Shown here in pieces: positions 51,043 through 60,734 of a stretch of 64,000 nucleotides of DNA. Source of the stretch: Virgifigura deserti (GTDB lineage Bacteria; Pseudomonadota; Alphaproteobacteria; Dongiales; Dongiaceae). The position numbers and the translations under genes were made by a program. The first letter of the stretch is position 1, and each line of letters starts with the position of its first letter. The DNA lies in NCBI GenBank assembly GCA_003576685.1, contig QOZR01000009.1, positions 124,001 to 188,000 on the forward strand. The letters run 5' to 3'. The notes beneath the pieces are model-generated. The model was not told the origin of the DNA and did not search any database. It worked only from the letters and a program-made list of their open reading frames with translations.

Positions 51043-51055
51043 GCGACCGCACAAT
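51038..51055 (+). promoter_or_regulatory. palindromic operator overlapping the etfB promoter
   Basis: ATTGTGCG (51038-51045), AC, CGCACAAT (51048-51055): perfect 8-bp dyad covering the -10 box and start point, so a repressor site is likely. The TTGTGC half is shared with the ccr and meaA upstream dyads. Confidence 0.6.
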
Positions 51056-51146
51056 TTGAGAGCAATTCGGACGGCCGCCGAGCATTCGGTCGCGCCCCGC
51101 TACAGCCGCGGGATACCGTCCGTCAGGAGATCCGGGCAGGTTTGAG

Positions 51147-51896
51147 ATGAAGGTCCTCGTCGCCGTCAAGCGGGTCATCGACGCCAATGTGAAAGTCCGC
51201 GTGAAGGCGGATGGAACGGGCGTCGAAACCACGAACGTCAAGATGTCGATGAACCCGTTCGACGAGATCGGGATCGAGGAGGCGATCCGCCTCAAGGAGG
51301 CCGGAAAGGCGACCGAGGTGATCGCCCTGTCGGCCGGCGTTCAGCAGTGCCAGGAGACGCTGCGCACCGCGCTGGCCATGGGTGCCGACCGCGGCATCCT
51401 GATCCAGACCGACGCCGAGCTGCAGCCGCTGGCGGTGGCCAAGCTGTTCAAGGCCGTCGTCGAGAAGGAGCAGCCGCAGCTCGTCATCCTCGGCAAGCAG
51501 GCGATCGACGACGACTGCAACCAGACGGGGCAGATGCTCTCGACGCTGCTGGGCTGGGCACAGGGCACCTTCGCCTCGAAGCTGGAGCCGAACGGCGACA
51601 GCCTGACCGTAACCCGCGAGGTCGATGGCGGGCTCGAGACGGTGGCGCTGAAGATGCCGGCGGTGATCACGACCGACCTGCGGCTGAACGAGCCGCGCTA
51701 TGCCTCGCTGCCCAATATCATGAAGGCGAAGAAGAAGCCGATCGAGACGCTGACGCCGGATGAGCTGGGCGTCGACGTCAGCCCACGGCTGAAGACGCTG
51801 AAAGTGGTCGAGCCGCCGCCGCGCAAGTCCGGCGTGCGGGTATCAAGCGTGGCCGAACTGGTCGACAAGCTGCGCAACGAGGCGAAAGTAATCTGA
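51147..51896 (+). CDS. etfB: electron transfer flavoprotein beta subunit
   Basis: 249 residues. [19 protein letters not shown] start, [16 protein letters not shown] and the AMP-binding [16 protein letters not shown] with [12 protein letters not shown] are EtfB hallmarks. With EtfA it carries electrons from acyl-CoA dehydrogenases (including Mcd) to ETF-quinone oxidoreductase. It overlaps etfA by one base. Promoter and operator upstream at 51014-51055. Confidence 0.95.
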   Translation: MKVLVAVKRVIDANVKVRVKADGTGVETTNVKMSMNPFDEIGIEEAIRLKEAGKATEVIALSAGVQQCQETLRTALAMGADRGILIQTDAELQPLAVAKLFKAVVEKEQPQLVILGKQAIDDDCNQTGQMLSTLLGWAQGTFASKLEPNGDSLTVTREVDGGLETVALKMPAVITTDLRLNEPRYASLPNIMKAKKKPIETLTPDELGVDVSPRLKTLKVVEPPPRKSGVRVSSVAELVDKLRNEAKVI

Positions 51897-52828
51897 TGAG
51901 CGTCCTGGTCGTCGCTGAACACGACAATACGAACCTGAAGCCCGCCACCCTGAATGCGGTGACGGCGGCGGCGAAGCTCGGCGATGTGGCGGTGCTGGTC
52001 GCCGGATCCAACTGCCACGGCGTCGCCGAGGCAGCCGCGAAGATCGGCGGCGTCGCCAAGGTTTTGCTGGCGGACGATCCCGCCTACGAGCATCGCCTGG
52101 CCGAGAACCTCGCCGCGCTGGTGGCGAAACTGGCGCCGGGCTTCACCCATGTTCTCGCCACGGCGACGAGCGCCGGCAAGAACGTCATGCCGCGGGTCGC
52201 GGCCCTGCTCGACGTCGCGCAGATCTCCGACATCAGCGCCGTCGAAGGCGCCGACACCTTCGTGCGGCCGATCTATGCCGGCAACGCGCTGGCGACCGTA
52301 CAGTCGAGCGACCCGATCAAGGTGATCACCGTCCGCGCGACCGGCTTCGATCCGGCGCCGGCCGAAGGCGGCTCCGCGGCGATCGAGACGGTTGACCCGG
52401 CCGGCGACAGCGGGCTGTCGCAGTTCGTCGGGCAGGCCCTGAGCAAGTCGGAGCGGCCGGAGCTGACCTCTGCGCGGGTCATCATCTCTGGCGGGCGTGG
52501 CATGCAGAGCGGCGAGAATTTCCACCTGCTGGAGAAGGTCGCCGACAAGCTGGGCGCCGCTGTCGGCGCGAGCCGGGCGGCCGTCGACGCCGGCTTCGTG
52601 CCGAATGATTATCAGGTCGGGCAGACCGGCAAGATCGTGGCGCCGGAGCTCTATATCGCGGTCGGCATCTCCGGCGCGATCCAACATCTGGCGGGCATGA
52701 AGGACAGCAAGGTGATCGTCGCCATCAACAAGGACGAGGACGCGCCGATCCTTCAGGTCGCCGACTACAGCCTCGTGGCGGACCTGTTCCAGGCGGTGCC
52801 GGAACTCGCCGCCGAGCTCGAAAAGTAG
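51896..52828 (+). CDS. etfA: electron transfer flavoprotein alpha subunit
   Basis: 310 residues. [20 protein letters not shown] is the N-terminal start. The FAD domain has [34 protein letters not shown] and [17 protein letters not shown] with the conserved Arg and Gln/His residues. It joins EtfB to form the FAD- and AMP-containing heterodimer. Translationally coupled to etfB. Confidence 0.95.
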   Translation: MSVLVVAEHDNTNLKPATLNAVTAAAKLGDVAVLVAGSNCHGVAEAAAKIGGVAKVLLADDPAYEHRLAENLAALVAKLAPGFTHVLATATSAGKNVMPRVAALLDVAQISDISAVEGADTFVRPIYAGNALATVQSSDPIKVITVRATGFDPAPAEGGSAAIETVDPAGDSGLSQFVGQALSKSERPELTSARVIISGGRGMQSGENFHLLEKVADKLGAAVGASRAAVDAGFVPNDYQVGQTGKIVAPELYIAVGISGAIQHLAGMKDSKVIVAINKDEDAPILQVADYSLVADLFQAVPELAAELEK

Positions 52829-52870
52829 CGATCGCCGTCGACCGCAGACCAGCGAAGGGAAGCTCTCGTT

Positions 52871-53743
52871 ATGGTGCAAACAATCGGCGTGATCGGCGCC
52901 GGCCAGATGGGCAACGGAATCGCCCATGTCTGCGCGCTGGCCGCCTACGACGTAAAGCTGGTCGATATCGACCCGAAGCGCCTCGACGATGCGCTCAGCC
53001 AGATCCATCAGAACATGGGCCGGCAGATCAAGCGGGGCCTGATCACCGAGGGCGAGCGGACGGCGGGGCTGGCGCGAATCGAAACCGGCAAGGACTATAC
53101 CCTGTTCCGCGACTGCGACGTGGTCGTCGAGGCGGCGACCGAAAACGAGGACGTGAAGCGCGAGATCCTGAAGCAGCTTTGCCCAAACCTGAAGCCGAAC
53201 GCGATCATCGCCTCCAATACCTCGTCGATCTCGATCACCCGGCTGGCCGCCTCGACGGACCGGCCGACCAAGTTCATCGGCATGCATTTCATGAATCCGG
53301 TGCCGGTGATGCAGCTCGTCGAGTTGATCCGCGGCCTGGCGACGGACGAGCAGACCTATGCGACGATCCGCGCACTGTCGGAGAAGCTCGGCAAGACGAC
53401 GGCGATGGCGGAAGATTTTCCGGCCTTCATCGTCAACCGTATCCTGCTGCCGATGATCAACGAGGCCGTCTATACCCTTTATGAGGGCGTCGGGTCGGTC
53501 GAGGCGATCGACACGGCGATGAAGCTCGGCGCCAACCATCCGATGGGACCGCTCGAACTGGCCGACTTCATCGGCCTGGATACCTGCCTCGCGGTGATGC
53601 AGGTGCTCTATGAGGGGCTGGCCGACAGCAAGTATCGGCCCTGTCCGCTGCTGGTCAAATATGTCGAGGCAGGCTGGCTCGGCAAGAAGGTCGGCCGCGG
53701 CTTCTACGACTACAGCTCGGGCACGCCGATCCCGACGCGCTAA
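52871..53743 (+). CDS. hbd: 3-hydroxybutyryl-CoA dehydrogenase
   Basis: 290 residues. The NAD-binding loop VIGAGQMGNGIAHVCAL, catalytic His H139 in GMHFMNPVPVM and LGKTTAMAEDFPAFIVNRI are family signatures. It reversibly oxidises 3-hydroxybutyryl-CoA to acetoacetyl-CoA, linking PHB or butyryl-CoA metabolism to the ethylmalonyl-CoA pathway. It is the last gene of the etfBA-hbd operon; its end overlaps the tail of the convergent tlpA gene by four bases. Confidence 0.94.
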   Translation: MVQTIGVIGAGQMGNGIAHVCALAAYDVKLVDIDPKRLDDALSQIHQNMGRQIKRGLITEGERTAGLARIETGKDYTLFRDCDVVVEAATENEDVKREILKQLCPNLKPNAIIASNTSSISITRLAASTDRPTKFIGMHFMNPVPVMQLVELIRGLATDEQTYATIRALSEKLGKTTAMAEDFPAFIVNRILLPMINEAVYTLYEGVGSVEAIDTAMKLGANHPMGPLELADFIGLDTCLAVMQVLYEGLADSKYRPCPLLVKYVEAGWLGKKVGRGFYDYSSGTPIPTR

Positions 53744-54375
53744 CCGCCCGTCCGGATCAGCCCTTCATCCGCGGGCGCCCCACCCAGATAGTGCTCGATC
53801 AGGGCGACGGCTTCCGGCGAATCCCATTCGGCCGGGCCGGAGAGCGCGCCGACTGCCCGTCCCTCGCGATCGATCAGGATCGTGGTCGGCAGGCCCTGCA
53901 CCGAGAAGCCGCGCAACGTTTCTCCCTTGGGGTCGAGATAGATGTCGAGATGCGCGAGGCCCAGCTTCTCGTAGAACGGCGGCACCTTCGCGGCGCCGTC
54001 GAAGTCCTGCGACAGGGCGACCACGGTGAAGTCGCGCCCGCCCAGCTTGGCCTGCAGCCGGTCGAGCGAGGGCATTTCCTCGACGCAAGGCGCGCACCAG
54101 GTGGCCCAGAAATTCAGCAGCACGACCTGACCACGGAAATCGGCGAGGCTGACGGGGTTTCCGGCCCCGTCGACGAACCCCCGCTGCGGCGCTGGCCGCG
54201 GCGGGTCGATCGGGGTAAAGTCCGCGACCGCGCCGGTCACAGGCGGCGCTCCGCGCCCCGCGCCGGCCTGATCGGCCCAGAGGCCGGCTTGGCTTGACAG
54301 CAGGCCGACAGCAATCGACAACAGGCCGGCGACCGCCAATGCGGCCAGCATCGACAAGGTGACACGTTTGACCAT
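53740..54375 (-). CDS. tlpA: TlpA-family thiol:disulfide oxidoreductase
   Basis: 211 residues from ATG 54375. An N-terminal membrane anchor ([17 protein letters not shown]) puts the thioredoxin domain in the periplasm. The active site is WCAPC (C94, C97) in [17 protein letters not shown], and [14 protein letters not shown] contains the cis-Pro loop. TlpA-type proteins keep cytochrome c or oxidase copper-site cysteines reduced. The 5' end overlaps the divergently transcribed argH start. Confidence 0.9.
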   Translation of the reverse strand: MVKRVTLSMLAALAVAGLLSIAVGLLSSQAGLWADQAGAGRGAPPVTGAVADFTPIDPPRPAPQRGFVDGAGNPVSLADFRGQVVLLNFWATWCAPCVEEMPSLDRLQAKLGGRDFTVVALSQDFDGAAKVPPFYEKLGLAHLDIYLDPKGETLRGFSVQGLPTTILIDREGRAVGALSGPAEWDSPEAVALIEHYLGGAPADEGLIRTGG

Positions 54376-55819
54376 CAAGAACCCTCGCCTTCCTTCCGAT
54401 ACCGGTCAATCGCAGCCGGCCCCCAACTCGACCGACGAGACGGCCAACCGGATGTGGGGCGGCCGCTTCGCCGGCGGCCCGGCCGCGGTGATGGAACGGA
54501 TCAACGCATCCATCGATTTCGACCGGCGCCTCTATGCCCAGGACATCGCCGGCTCCAAGGCGCACTGCGCCATGCTGGTGCGTCAGGGCATCATCGGTCA
54601 ACAAGATGGGGACGCGATCCTCGCGGGGCTAGACCAGATCGAGCGCGAGATCGCCGAGGGCCGCTTCGCCTTCTCGACGGCGCTCGAGGACATTCACATG
54701 AATATCGAGGCGCGCCTGAAGGAGATCGCCGGCGAGGCGGCCGGTCGGCTGCATACGGCGCGCTCGCGCAACGACCAGGTCGCAACCGACTTCAAGCTCT
54801 GGGTCCGCGACGCGGTCGACGGGCTCGACCGCGACCTGCGTGACCTGCTCGCCGCCCTGCTCGATCAGGCGGAGCGGCACGCGGCGACGGTGATGCCGGG
54901 CATGACCCATCTGCAGCCGGCGCAGCCGGTGACCTTCGGCCACCACCTGATGGCCTATGTCGAGATGCTCTCCCGCGATCGCGGCCGGCTGGCCGACTGC
55001 CGGAAACGGCTGAACGAATGCCCGCTGGGCGCAGCGGCGCTCGCCGGCACCTCCTTCCAGATCGACCGGGCGATGACCAGCCGGACCCTCGGCTTCGACC
55101 GGCCGGCGGCAAACTCGCTCGACGCGGTTTCGGACCGCGACTTCGCCTGCGAATTCCTGTCGGCCGGCGCGATTCTGGCGGTGCATCTCTCGCGCCTCGC
55201 CGAGGAGATCGTCCTGTGGTGCAGCGACGGCTTCCGCTTCATCGGCCTGAGCGACGCCTTCACGACCGGCAGCTCGATCATGCCGCAGAAGCGCAATCCC
55301 GATGCGGCCGAGCTGATCCGCGCCAAGGCGGGCCGGGTGATCGGCGCGTTCAATGCGCTACTGATCGTTCTGAAGGGCCTGCCCTTGACCTATGGCAAGG
55401 ACATGCAGGAGGACAAGGAGCCGACCTTCGAGGCGGCGGACAGCCTGTCGCTCTGCGTCGTCGCGATGACCGGGATGCTGCGCGACATGACGGTCAATGA
55501 AGAGGCGATGCGCCGCGCGACCGAAGCCGGCTTCATCACCGCCACCGATCTGGCCGACTGGCTGGTGCGGGCGCTCGGCCTGCCGTTCCGCGAGGCGCAT
55601 CACGTCACCGGCGCGCTGGTCCGCCTCGCCGAAACCAAAGGCTGCGGCCTGGCCGAGCTGACGCTCGCCGACATGCGGACCGTCGAGCCCCGGCTGACCG
55701 AGGACGTCTATGACGTGCTCGGCGTCGACCGCTCGGTCGCGAGCCGGACCAGCTTCGGCGGCACCGCGCCGGACAATGTGCGACAGGCCGTCGCCGCAGC
55801 GCGGGAGCGTCTGCGATGA
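54368..55819 (+). CDS. argH: argininosuccinate lyase
   Basis: About 483 residues. [24 protein letters not shown] is near the usual N-terminus and [12 protein letters not shown] is the lyase signature, with the catalytic Ser in the flexible loop. It cleaves argininosuccinate to arginine and fumarate. Start is TTG 54368 (AAGGTGA spaced five bases before it); GTG 54359 or the internal ATG 54452 are alternatives. The start overlaps the tlpA start on the other strand, so the two genes share promoter DNA. Confidence 0.93.
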   Translation: MTIKNPRLPSDTGQSQPAPNSTDETANRMWGGRFAGGPAAVMERINASIDFDRRLYAQDIAGSKAHCAMLVRQGIIGQQDGDAILAGLDQIEREIAEGRFAFSTALEDIHMNIEARLKEIAGEAAGRLHTARSRNDQVATDFKLWVRDAVDGLDRDLRDLLAALLDQAERHAATVMPGMTHLQPAQPVTFGHHLMAYVEMLSRDRGRLADCRKRLNECPLGAAALAGTSFQIDRAMTSRTLGFDRPAANSLDAVSDRDFACEFLSAGAILAVHLSRLAEEIVLWCSDGFRFIGLSDAFTTGSSIMPQKRNPDAAELIRAKAGRVIGAFNALLIVLKGLPLTYGKDMQEDKEPTFEAADSLSLCVVAMTGMLRDMTVNEEAMRRATEAGFITATDLADWLVRALGLPFREAHHVTGALVRLAETKGCGLAELTLADMRTVEPRLTEDVYDVLGVDRSVASRTSFGGTAPDNVRQAVAAARERLR

Positions 55820-55983
55820 GCCGGGTGGCCCGCGCATGTCGCCACGCGGCGATACTGGCCGCTTTGCTGCTGCTTGGGCTGGCACCGGCCGCCTGCGGCA
55901 AAAAGGGCGATCTCAAGCCGCCGCCGGGCACCGAGAGCGACTTTCCCCGTCAATATCCAAATCCGAACCCGGACGAGCAATGA
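55816..55983 (+). CDS. lptM: LptM-like (YifL) small lipoprotein
   Basis: 55 residues. ATG 55816 overlaps the argH TGA (ATGA). Signal peptide with lipobox: [11 protein letters not shown], then the [12 protein letters not shown] motif typical of LptM, and a short Pro-rich tail. LptM assists LptD maturation in lipopolysaccharide transport at the outer membrane. Its stop overlaps the lysA start, so argH-lptM-lysA are translationally chained. Confidence 0.85.
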   Translation: MSRVARACRHAAILAALLLLGLAPAACGKKGDLKPPPGTESDFPRQYPNPNPDEQ

Positions 55984-57275
55984 GCTTCTTCACCTATCAG
56001 GACGGCCAGATGCAGGCCGAAGGCGTCCCGCTGGCGCGAATCGCCGAGCAAGTCGGGACGCCGTTCTATTGCTACTCCAGCGCCGCGCTGACCGCCGCCT
56101 ATCAGGCGTTCGCGGCTGCCTTCTCCGGACAGCCGGCAACCATATGCTATGCGTTGAAGGCGAACTCCAACCAAGCCGTGATCCGGACGCTGACGGCCTT
56201 GGGCGCCGGGGCGGACGTCGTCTCGGAGGGCGAGCTGCGCCGGGCGCTTCGGGCGGGCGTGCCGGCCTCGAAGATCGTCTTCGCCGGAGTCGGCAAGACG
56301 GCGGCGGAAATGGCGGCGGGGCTGGATGCCGGTATCCTGCAGTTCAATGTCGAATCGATGCCGGAGCTGCGCACCCTCAGCGCGGTTGCGGCGGCGCGCG
56401 GCCGGAACGCGAGCGTCAGCCTGCGCATCAATCCCGACGTCGACGCCAATACCCATGCGAAGATCTCCACCGGCAAGGCGGAGAACAAGTTCGGCATCGA
56501 GTTCGGCGCCGCCCGCGCCGCCTTTGCCGAGGCGGCGGCCCTGCCGGGAATCGAACCGGCCGGCATCGCCCTCCATATCGGGTCGCAGCTGACCGGTCTC
56601 GAGCCTTACCGCGCCGCCTTCACCCGCATGGCCGAGCTGACGGCGACGCTGCGCGCCGACGGCCACGCCATTCGTCGGCTGGATCTCGGCGGCGGTCTCG
56701 GCATCACCTATGGCGAGGAGCGCCCGCCTGCCATTCGTGACTATGCCGCCCTGGTGAAGGAGGTCATCGGCCCGCTCGGCTGCGATCTCATTCTTGAGCC
56801 GGGCCGACTGCTGACGGGGAACGCCGGCGTCCTCGTCACCCGCGTGATCTACGTCAAGGAAGGCACGAGCCGAAGCTTCGTGATCGTCGATGCGGCGATG
56901 AACGACCTGATCCGGCCCGCGCTCTATGACGCCTATCACGCCATCCTGCCGGTTGCGGAGCCGGCGTCCGACGCGGCGACGCGGCGGGTCGACATCGTCG
57001 GACCCGTCTGCGAGAGCGCCGACACCTTCGCGACGCAACGGCCGCTCCCGCCGGTTGCGGCGGGCGACCTGCTGACCATCTGTTCGGCGGGCGCCTATTC
57101 CGCGGTCATGGGCTCGACCTACAACACCCGGCTGCCGACGCCTGAGGTGATGGTGCGCGGCGGGGATTATGCGATTGTGAAGGCACGGCCGGATTACGAC
57201 GCTATAATAGATCAGGACAGCCTGCCCGACTGGCTTGTCGACACGGGAGTGAGCCGGTCGCGCGGGGTGGCCTAA
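55980..57275 (+). CDS. lysA: diaminopimelate decarboxylase
   Basis: 431 residues from ATG 55980 (overlapping the lptM stop). PLP lysine K60 in ICYALKANSN, the HIGSQLT strand, DLGGGLG and the catalytic Cys in VGPVCESADTF are conserved. It decarboxylates meso-diaminopimelate to lysine as an alternative-fold barrel dimer. Downstream is a TIGR02302 gene; the intervening 55 bp hold tandem repeats. Confidence 0.95.
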   Translation: MSFFTYQDGQMQAEGVPLARIAEQVGTPFYCYSSAALTAAYQAFAAAFSGQPATICYALKANSNQAVIRTLTALGAGADVVSEGELRRALRAGVPASKIVFAGVGKTAAEMAAGLDAGILQFNVESMPELRTLSAVAAARGRNASVSLRINPDVDANTHAKISTGKAENKFGIEFGAARAAFAEAAALPGIEPAGIALHIGSQLTGLEPYRAAFTRMAELTATLRADGHAIRRLDLGGGLGITYGEERPPAIRDYAALVKEVIGPLGCDLILEPGRLLTGNAGVLVTRVIYVKEGTSRSFVIVDAAMNDLIRPALYDAYHAILPVAEPASDAATRRVDIVGPVCESADTFATQRPLPPVAAGDLLTICSAGAYSAVMGSTYNTRLPTPEVMVRGGDYAIVKARPDYDAIIDQDSLPDWLVDTGVSRSRGVA

Positions 57276-57329
57276 GGGGAGTAACCTGAGGGGGAGCGGC
57301 CCAGAGGAGAGCAGCCCGAGGGAGAACGA
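57271..57329 (+). repeat. degenerate 15-bp tandem repeats before the TIGR02302 gene
   Basis: Units of 14-15 bp (starting 57271, 57285, 57300, 57315), each with the pattern CCYNAGGGGAG or similar, fill the gap between lysA and the next start. Each unit contains a purine-rich ribosome-site-like core, so they may affect translation. Periodicity of about 15 bp continues into the first codons (CGAACCGACAC appears twice). Confidence 0.55.
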
Positions 57330-57330
57330 T

Positions 57331-59820
57331 ATGGGCGAACCGACACGGCGCGAACCGACACTGGGCGATCCCGAGTCCGCGGAGACGCGGACCGGTGTAC
57401 GGACTTCCGGTCTTCCGAAGCTGCGCCTTCGGCTCGCCCGCTGGGCGATTCTGTGGGAGCGGCTCTGGCCGGCCCTGTGGCCGGCGACGTTCATCGCCGG
57501 CCTTTTCCTGCTTGTCGCCCTGTTCGACCTGTTCGCCGTTCTGCCGGGCTGGCTGCATCTGATCGCCCTGATCGGGTTCGTCGGCGCCTTTCTCGCTGCC
57601 CTGTCCAGGGGAATCGCGGAGGCGCGGCTTCCCGACGCGGCCGCGGGACGGCGGCGGGTCGAGCGGGAGAGCGGGCTGAGCCACCGGCCCTTGACGGCGC
57701 TCGACGATCGCCTGGCCGGCGGCGTGGCTGACCCCGAGGCCGCCGCATTGTGGCAGGCCTATCAGCGCCGCCTTCGCGGCAGCCTGCCGCGACTGCGCGT
57801 CGGCTTTCCGCGGGCCGGCTTGGCGCGACGTGACCCGTGGGGTCTGCGCGCCGCGCTCGGCCTGCTGCTGGTGATCGCCGTCACCGCCGGCTGGGGCGAT
57901 GGTTGGAACAGGCTGTCACGGGCGGCGATGCCGGACCTTGCCGGAGCGGGTCAGGACCTTCCCCCCAAGCTCATCCTTTGGATCACCCCGCCGGCCTATA
58001 CGAGGATCGCGCCGCTCTTCGTCGACACCGCGGAGGAGCTGAGGCCCACTTTGACGGTTCCGGAAGGCAGCACGGTTCTGGCCCAGGTCGAGGGTGGCCG
58101 CGGCACGCCGAGCTTGACGATCGGAGAGGCCGCCGTCGCCTTCGCGGAGATCGGCACCGGAACCTATCGGGTGGACGCGGCGGTCCTCACCGGCGATCGC
58201 CTCGCCGTCGAGCAAGGCGGCCGACAGCTGGGCGCCTGGCCGCTGAGAATCGTGCCGGACCAGCCGCCGACGGCGACATTCGCCACCCCGCCGACGGAAA
58301 CCGAACGGACGGCCCTGCGCATCGAGTTCGAGGCGCAGGACGATTACGGCCTGAAAAAGGTCTGGGCGGTCATTCGGCGCGTGACCGGGGAGGGCGGAGC
58401 GGGAGGCAACCGCATTCTGTCCGCCGAGACGATCGAGCTGCCGCTGCCGCTGCCCGGGATCGACCAGCCCGAAGCACGCGCCGCGAGCTATCACGACCTG
58501 ACCCCGCATCCCTGGGCAGGCCTTCCGGTCGAGATGCGATTGACGGCACAGGATTCGGCAGACCAGACCGGGCGGAGCGCGCCGATGACGCTGACGCTTC
58601 CGGAGCGCATCTTCCATCATCCGGTCGCGCGCGCCATCATCGAGCAGCGCAAGCGGCTGACCGTCGCCCCGGAAGACCGCGACGCCGTTGGCCGAGCCCT
58701 GGCCCGCATCGCCGCCGCGACGCAGGCCTATGATGGGGATATCGTCGTGACCCTGACGTTGCGCATCGCGCAGCGACGGCTGGAAACCGATCGGACCGGC
58801 GCCGAGCTGGCGAGCGTGCAAGACCTGCTCTGGGATACGGCGCTGCGCCTTGAGGACGGCAATCTGACCATCGCCGAGCGCGAGTTGCGCGCCGCGCAGC
58901 AGGCCCTTCAGGAGGCGCTCGCCAGGGAGGACACCACGGACGCGGAGATCGAGCGTCTGATGGACGAGCTGCAACAGGCACTCGATCAGTTCCTCGCCGC
59001 CCTTACAGAGCAGATGGAGCGGCAGCTGGCCGAAGGGCAGGAGCCGCAGCCGCTCGACCCCAACGCAACCATGCTGCAGCAGGAAGATCTGCAGCGGCTT
59101 CTCGATCAGGCGCGCGAAATGGCGCGTTCGGGCGCACGGGATGCCGCACGCGAGATGCTGGCCCAGCTCCAGGAGATGCTGGAAAACCTTCAGTCGGGCA
59201 TGTTCGCCGGCGAGCCGCAACAGGGCGCGGCCGAAGCCATGCAGATGATGCAGGACCTCGAGGCGCTGACACAGCATCAGCAGGAACTTCTCGACCGCAG
59301 CTTCCGGCAGTCGCAGCAGATGCAGCCGGGCGAACAATCGTCGACCGACGGCGCCGGCGCCCGGGAACAGGAAGGGCTCCGCCGCGCCCTGGGCGACATC
59401 ATGCGCCGATTCGGCGAGATGACCGGGGAGATTCCTGGAGAGCTGGGCCGAGGGGAGCGGGCGATGCGCGAGGCCGTGGATGCCCTAGAGCGGGGCGCGC
59501 CGGGAGAAGCCGTCGCGCCGCAGTCGCGGGCGCTCGACGAGCTGCAGCAGGCGATGGGCGCCATGGCCGAGACACTGGCGCAGCAGCTCGGTCGCCAGCC
59601 CGGCCAGGGGCAAGGCCAGTTCGGCCGGGCTCCGCTCGACCCGCTCGGCCGCAACCAGCCGGGCCAGGGCCTGATCGACACCGGCGATGTTGAGATTCCG
59701 GAAGAGGCCGACCTGCAGCGGGCGCGCGAGATTCTCGATGAACTGCGGCGGCGGGCCGGCGAGCTAGAGCGCCCCAGGCCGGAGCGCGAATATATCGATC
59801 GGCTGCTCAGGCGATTCTAA
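57331..59820 (+). CDS. TIGR02302 / DUF4175 family protein
   Basis: 829 residues. Two transmembrane helices near the N-terminus (LWPATFIAGLFLLVALFDLFAV; WLHLIALIGFVGAFLAAL) and a third near 180, then a large periplasmic region with FEAQDDYGLKKVWAVIRR. The C-terminal ~350 residues are Gln/Glu/Arg-rich coiled-coil-like (ERELRAAQQALQEALA, GEIPGELGRGERAM). Its position after lysA is conserved in alphaproteobacteria. Function unknown; an envelope role is possible. The gene ends just before a palindromic repeat. Confidence 0.87.
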   Translation: MGEPTRREPTLGDPESAETRTGVRTSGLPKLRLRLARWAILWERLWPALWPATFIAGLFLLVALFDLFAVLPGWLHLIALIGFVGAFLAALSRGIAEARLPDAAAGRRRVERESGLSHRPLTALDDRLAGGVADPEAAALWQAYQRRLRGSLPRLRVGFPRAGLARRDPWGLRAALGLLLVIAVTAGWGDGWNRLSRAAMPDLAGAGQDLPPKLILWITPPAYTRIAPLFVDTAEELRPTLTVPEGSTVLAQVEGGRGTPSLTIGEAAVAFAEIGTGTYRVDAAVLTGDRLAVEQGGRQLGAWPLRIVPDQPPTATFATPPTETERTALRIEFEAQDDYGLKKVWAVIRRVTGEGGAGGNRILSAETIELPLPLPGIDQPEARAASYHDLTPHPWAGLPVEMRLTAQDSADQTGRSAPMTLTLPERIFHHPVARAIIEQRKRLTVAPEDRDAVGRALARIAAATQAYDGDIVVTLTLRIAQRRLETDRTGAELASVQDLLWDTALRLEDGNLTIAERELRAAQQALQEALAREDTTDAEIERLMDELQQALDQFLAALTEQMERQLAEGQEPQPLDPNATMLQQEDLQRLLDQAREMARSGARDAAREMLAQLQEMLENLQSGMFAGEPQQGAAEAMQMMQDLEALTQHQQELLDRSFRQSQQMQPGEQSSTDGAGAREQEGLRRALGDIMRRFGEMTGEIPGELGRGERAMREAVDALERGAPGEAVAPQSRALDELQQAMGAMAETLAQQLGRQPGQGQGQFGRAPLDPLGRNQPGQGLIDTGDVEIPEEADLQRAREILDELRRRAGELERPRPEREYIDRLLRRF

Positions 59821-59843
59821 GAGGGCGATTCTGGCGATCCGTT

Positions 59844-59894
59844 TAGAGTACGATCCGATCAGGTTGCATCAACCTGATCGGTGAATCGTCCTCT
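59844..59894. repeat. dispersed palindromic element, full copy
   Basis: CCGATCAGGTTG (59855-59866) and CAACCTGATCGG (59870-59881) form a perfect 12-bp stem with loop CAT; outer arms TAGAGTACGAT and ATCGTCCTCT also pair. Nearly the same sequence as 15051-15101 in the opposite orientation. It lies between the ends of the convergent TIGR02302 gene and the CpdR gene. Confidence 0.8.
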
Positions 59895-59904
59895 CATTCA
59901 GGCC

Positions 59905-60291
59905 CTAGGCGCGCGGTCGCGGGGCGCGGCGCCCCTTGCGCAGCGTGTCGTTCACGGTCGCGCAGATTTCTTTGAGGCTGAAAGGCTTCGAGATGACTTG
60001 GCAGATCAGGGCATCGAGATTATGCGCCCGCTGCCGCTCTGCGGCGTAGCCCGTCATCATTAGCACCGGCATGTCCGGATATGCCTTTGCGGCCTTGAGC
60101 GCCAGCGCGATCCCGTCGAGGCCCGGCATCACGATATCCGTCAGCAGAAGATCGTAAGTCCGGGCATGCAGCGCCTCGAGCGCCTGCCCGCCATCGTCCA
60201 CAGCGGTGACCTCGTGTCCCTGCAGGCTCAGAGCGCGAGACACGAACTGCCGAACCGCCTCATCGTCTTCCGCCACCAGAATTCGCGACAT
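59905..60291 (-). CDS. cpdR: CpdR-like single-domain response regulator
   Basis: 128 residues from ATG 60291. Receiver domain only: MSRILVAEDDEAVR acidic pocket, phosphoacceptor D52 in LLLTDIVMPGLDG, and the conserved Lys in VISKPFS. There is no output domain. The AALDLDALI-like and AYPDMPVLMMTGYA blocks match CpdR, which controls ClpXP-dependent degradation in the alphaproteobacterial cell cycle via the CckA-ChpT phosphorelay. The kinase is not in the window. A longer frame to 60318 is not supported. Confidence 0.88.
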   Translation of the reverse strand: MSRILVAEDDEAVRQFVSRALSLQGHEVTAVDDGGQALEALHARTYDLLLTDIVMPGLDGIALALKAAKAYPDMPVLMMTGYAAERQRAHNLDALICQVISKPFSLKEICATVNDTLRKGRRAPRPRA

Positions 60292-60734
60292 GCTATCCAA
60301 CCGGCGTGATCCACCCACCGGTCATCAGCCCGCGCCCGCCCTCCTCGGCCATGAGGAAACACGCGACCCGATGCCTGGCCACCGTCTCCGGCACCATGCC
60401 GGCTCCGAGTGGCTTCCATAGCCTGAATCACACGATGCTCGGAAGCCAAGCGCTGCAATCAGACCACAAGGCACCGTACCGGAAATCGTCCGGTGGAGGC
60501 GTCAACCGCCCTTCGATAACGCCGGGTGGAGCCCCATTCCAAGAGCGGGGCGAGATCTGATCCTATCGAACCATCGGCCCCGTTTCGTATCGAAGGTCGG
60601 CGGAGAATGCGCAGTCCGCCGCAAAGAGTCAATCCTCGGCCATCGACCGATATTGACTATATGATCTGGAACGTTAGTGAAATTTAAGCTTCTGCCCCAT
60701 TGCACCAATAGATGATGGCTTGAACGAAGAGCGC
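60292..60734. other. intergenic region without a supported gene
   Basis: A minus-strand frame in about 60410-60304 reads ETVARHRVACFLMAEEGG and ends soon after; it has no partner domain and may be a random or decayed fragment. A TTGACT at ~60655 has only a weak -10. No RNA gene or terminator is evident. Confidence 0.3.
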
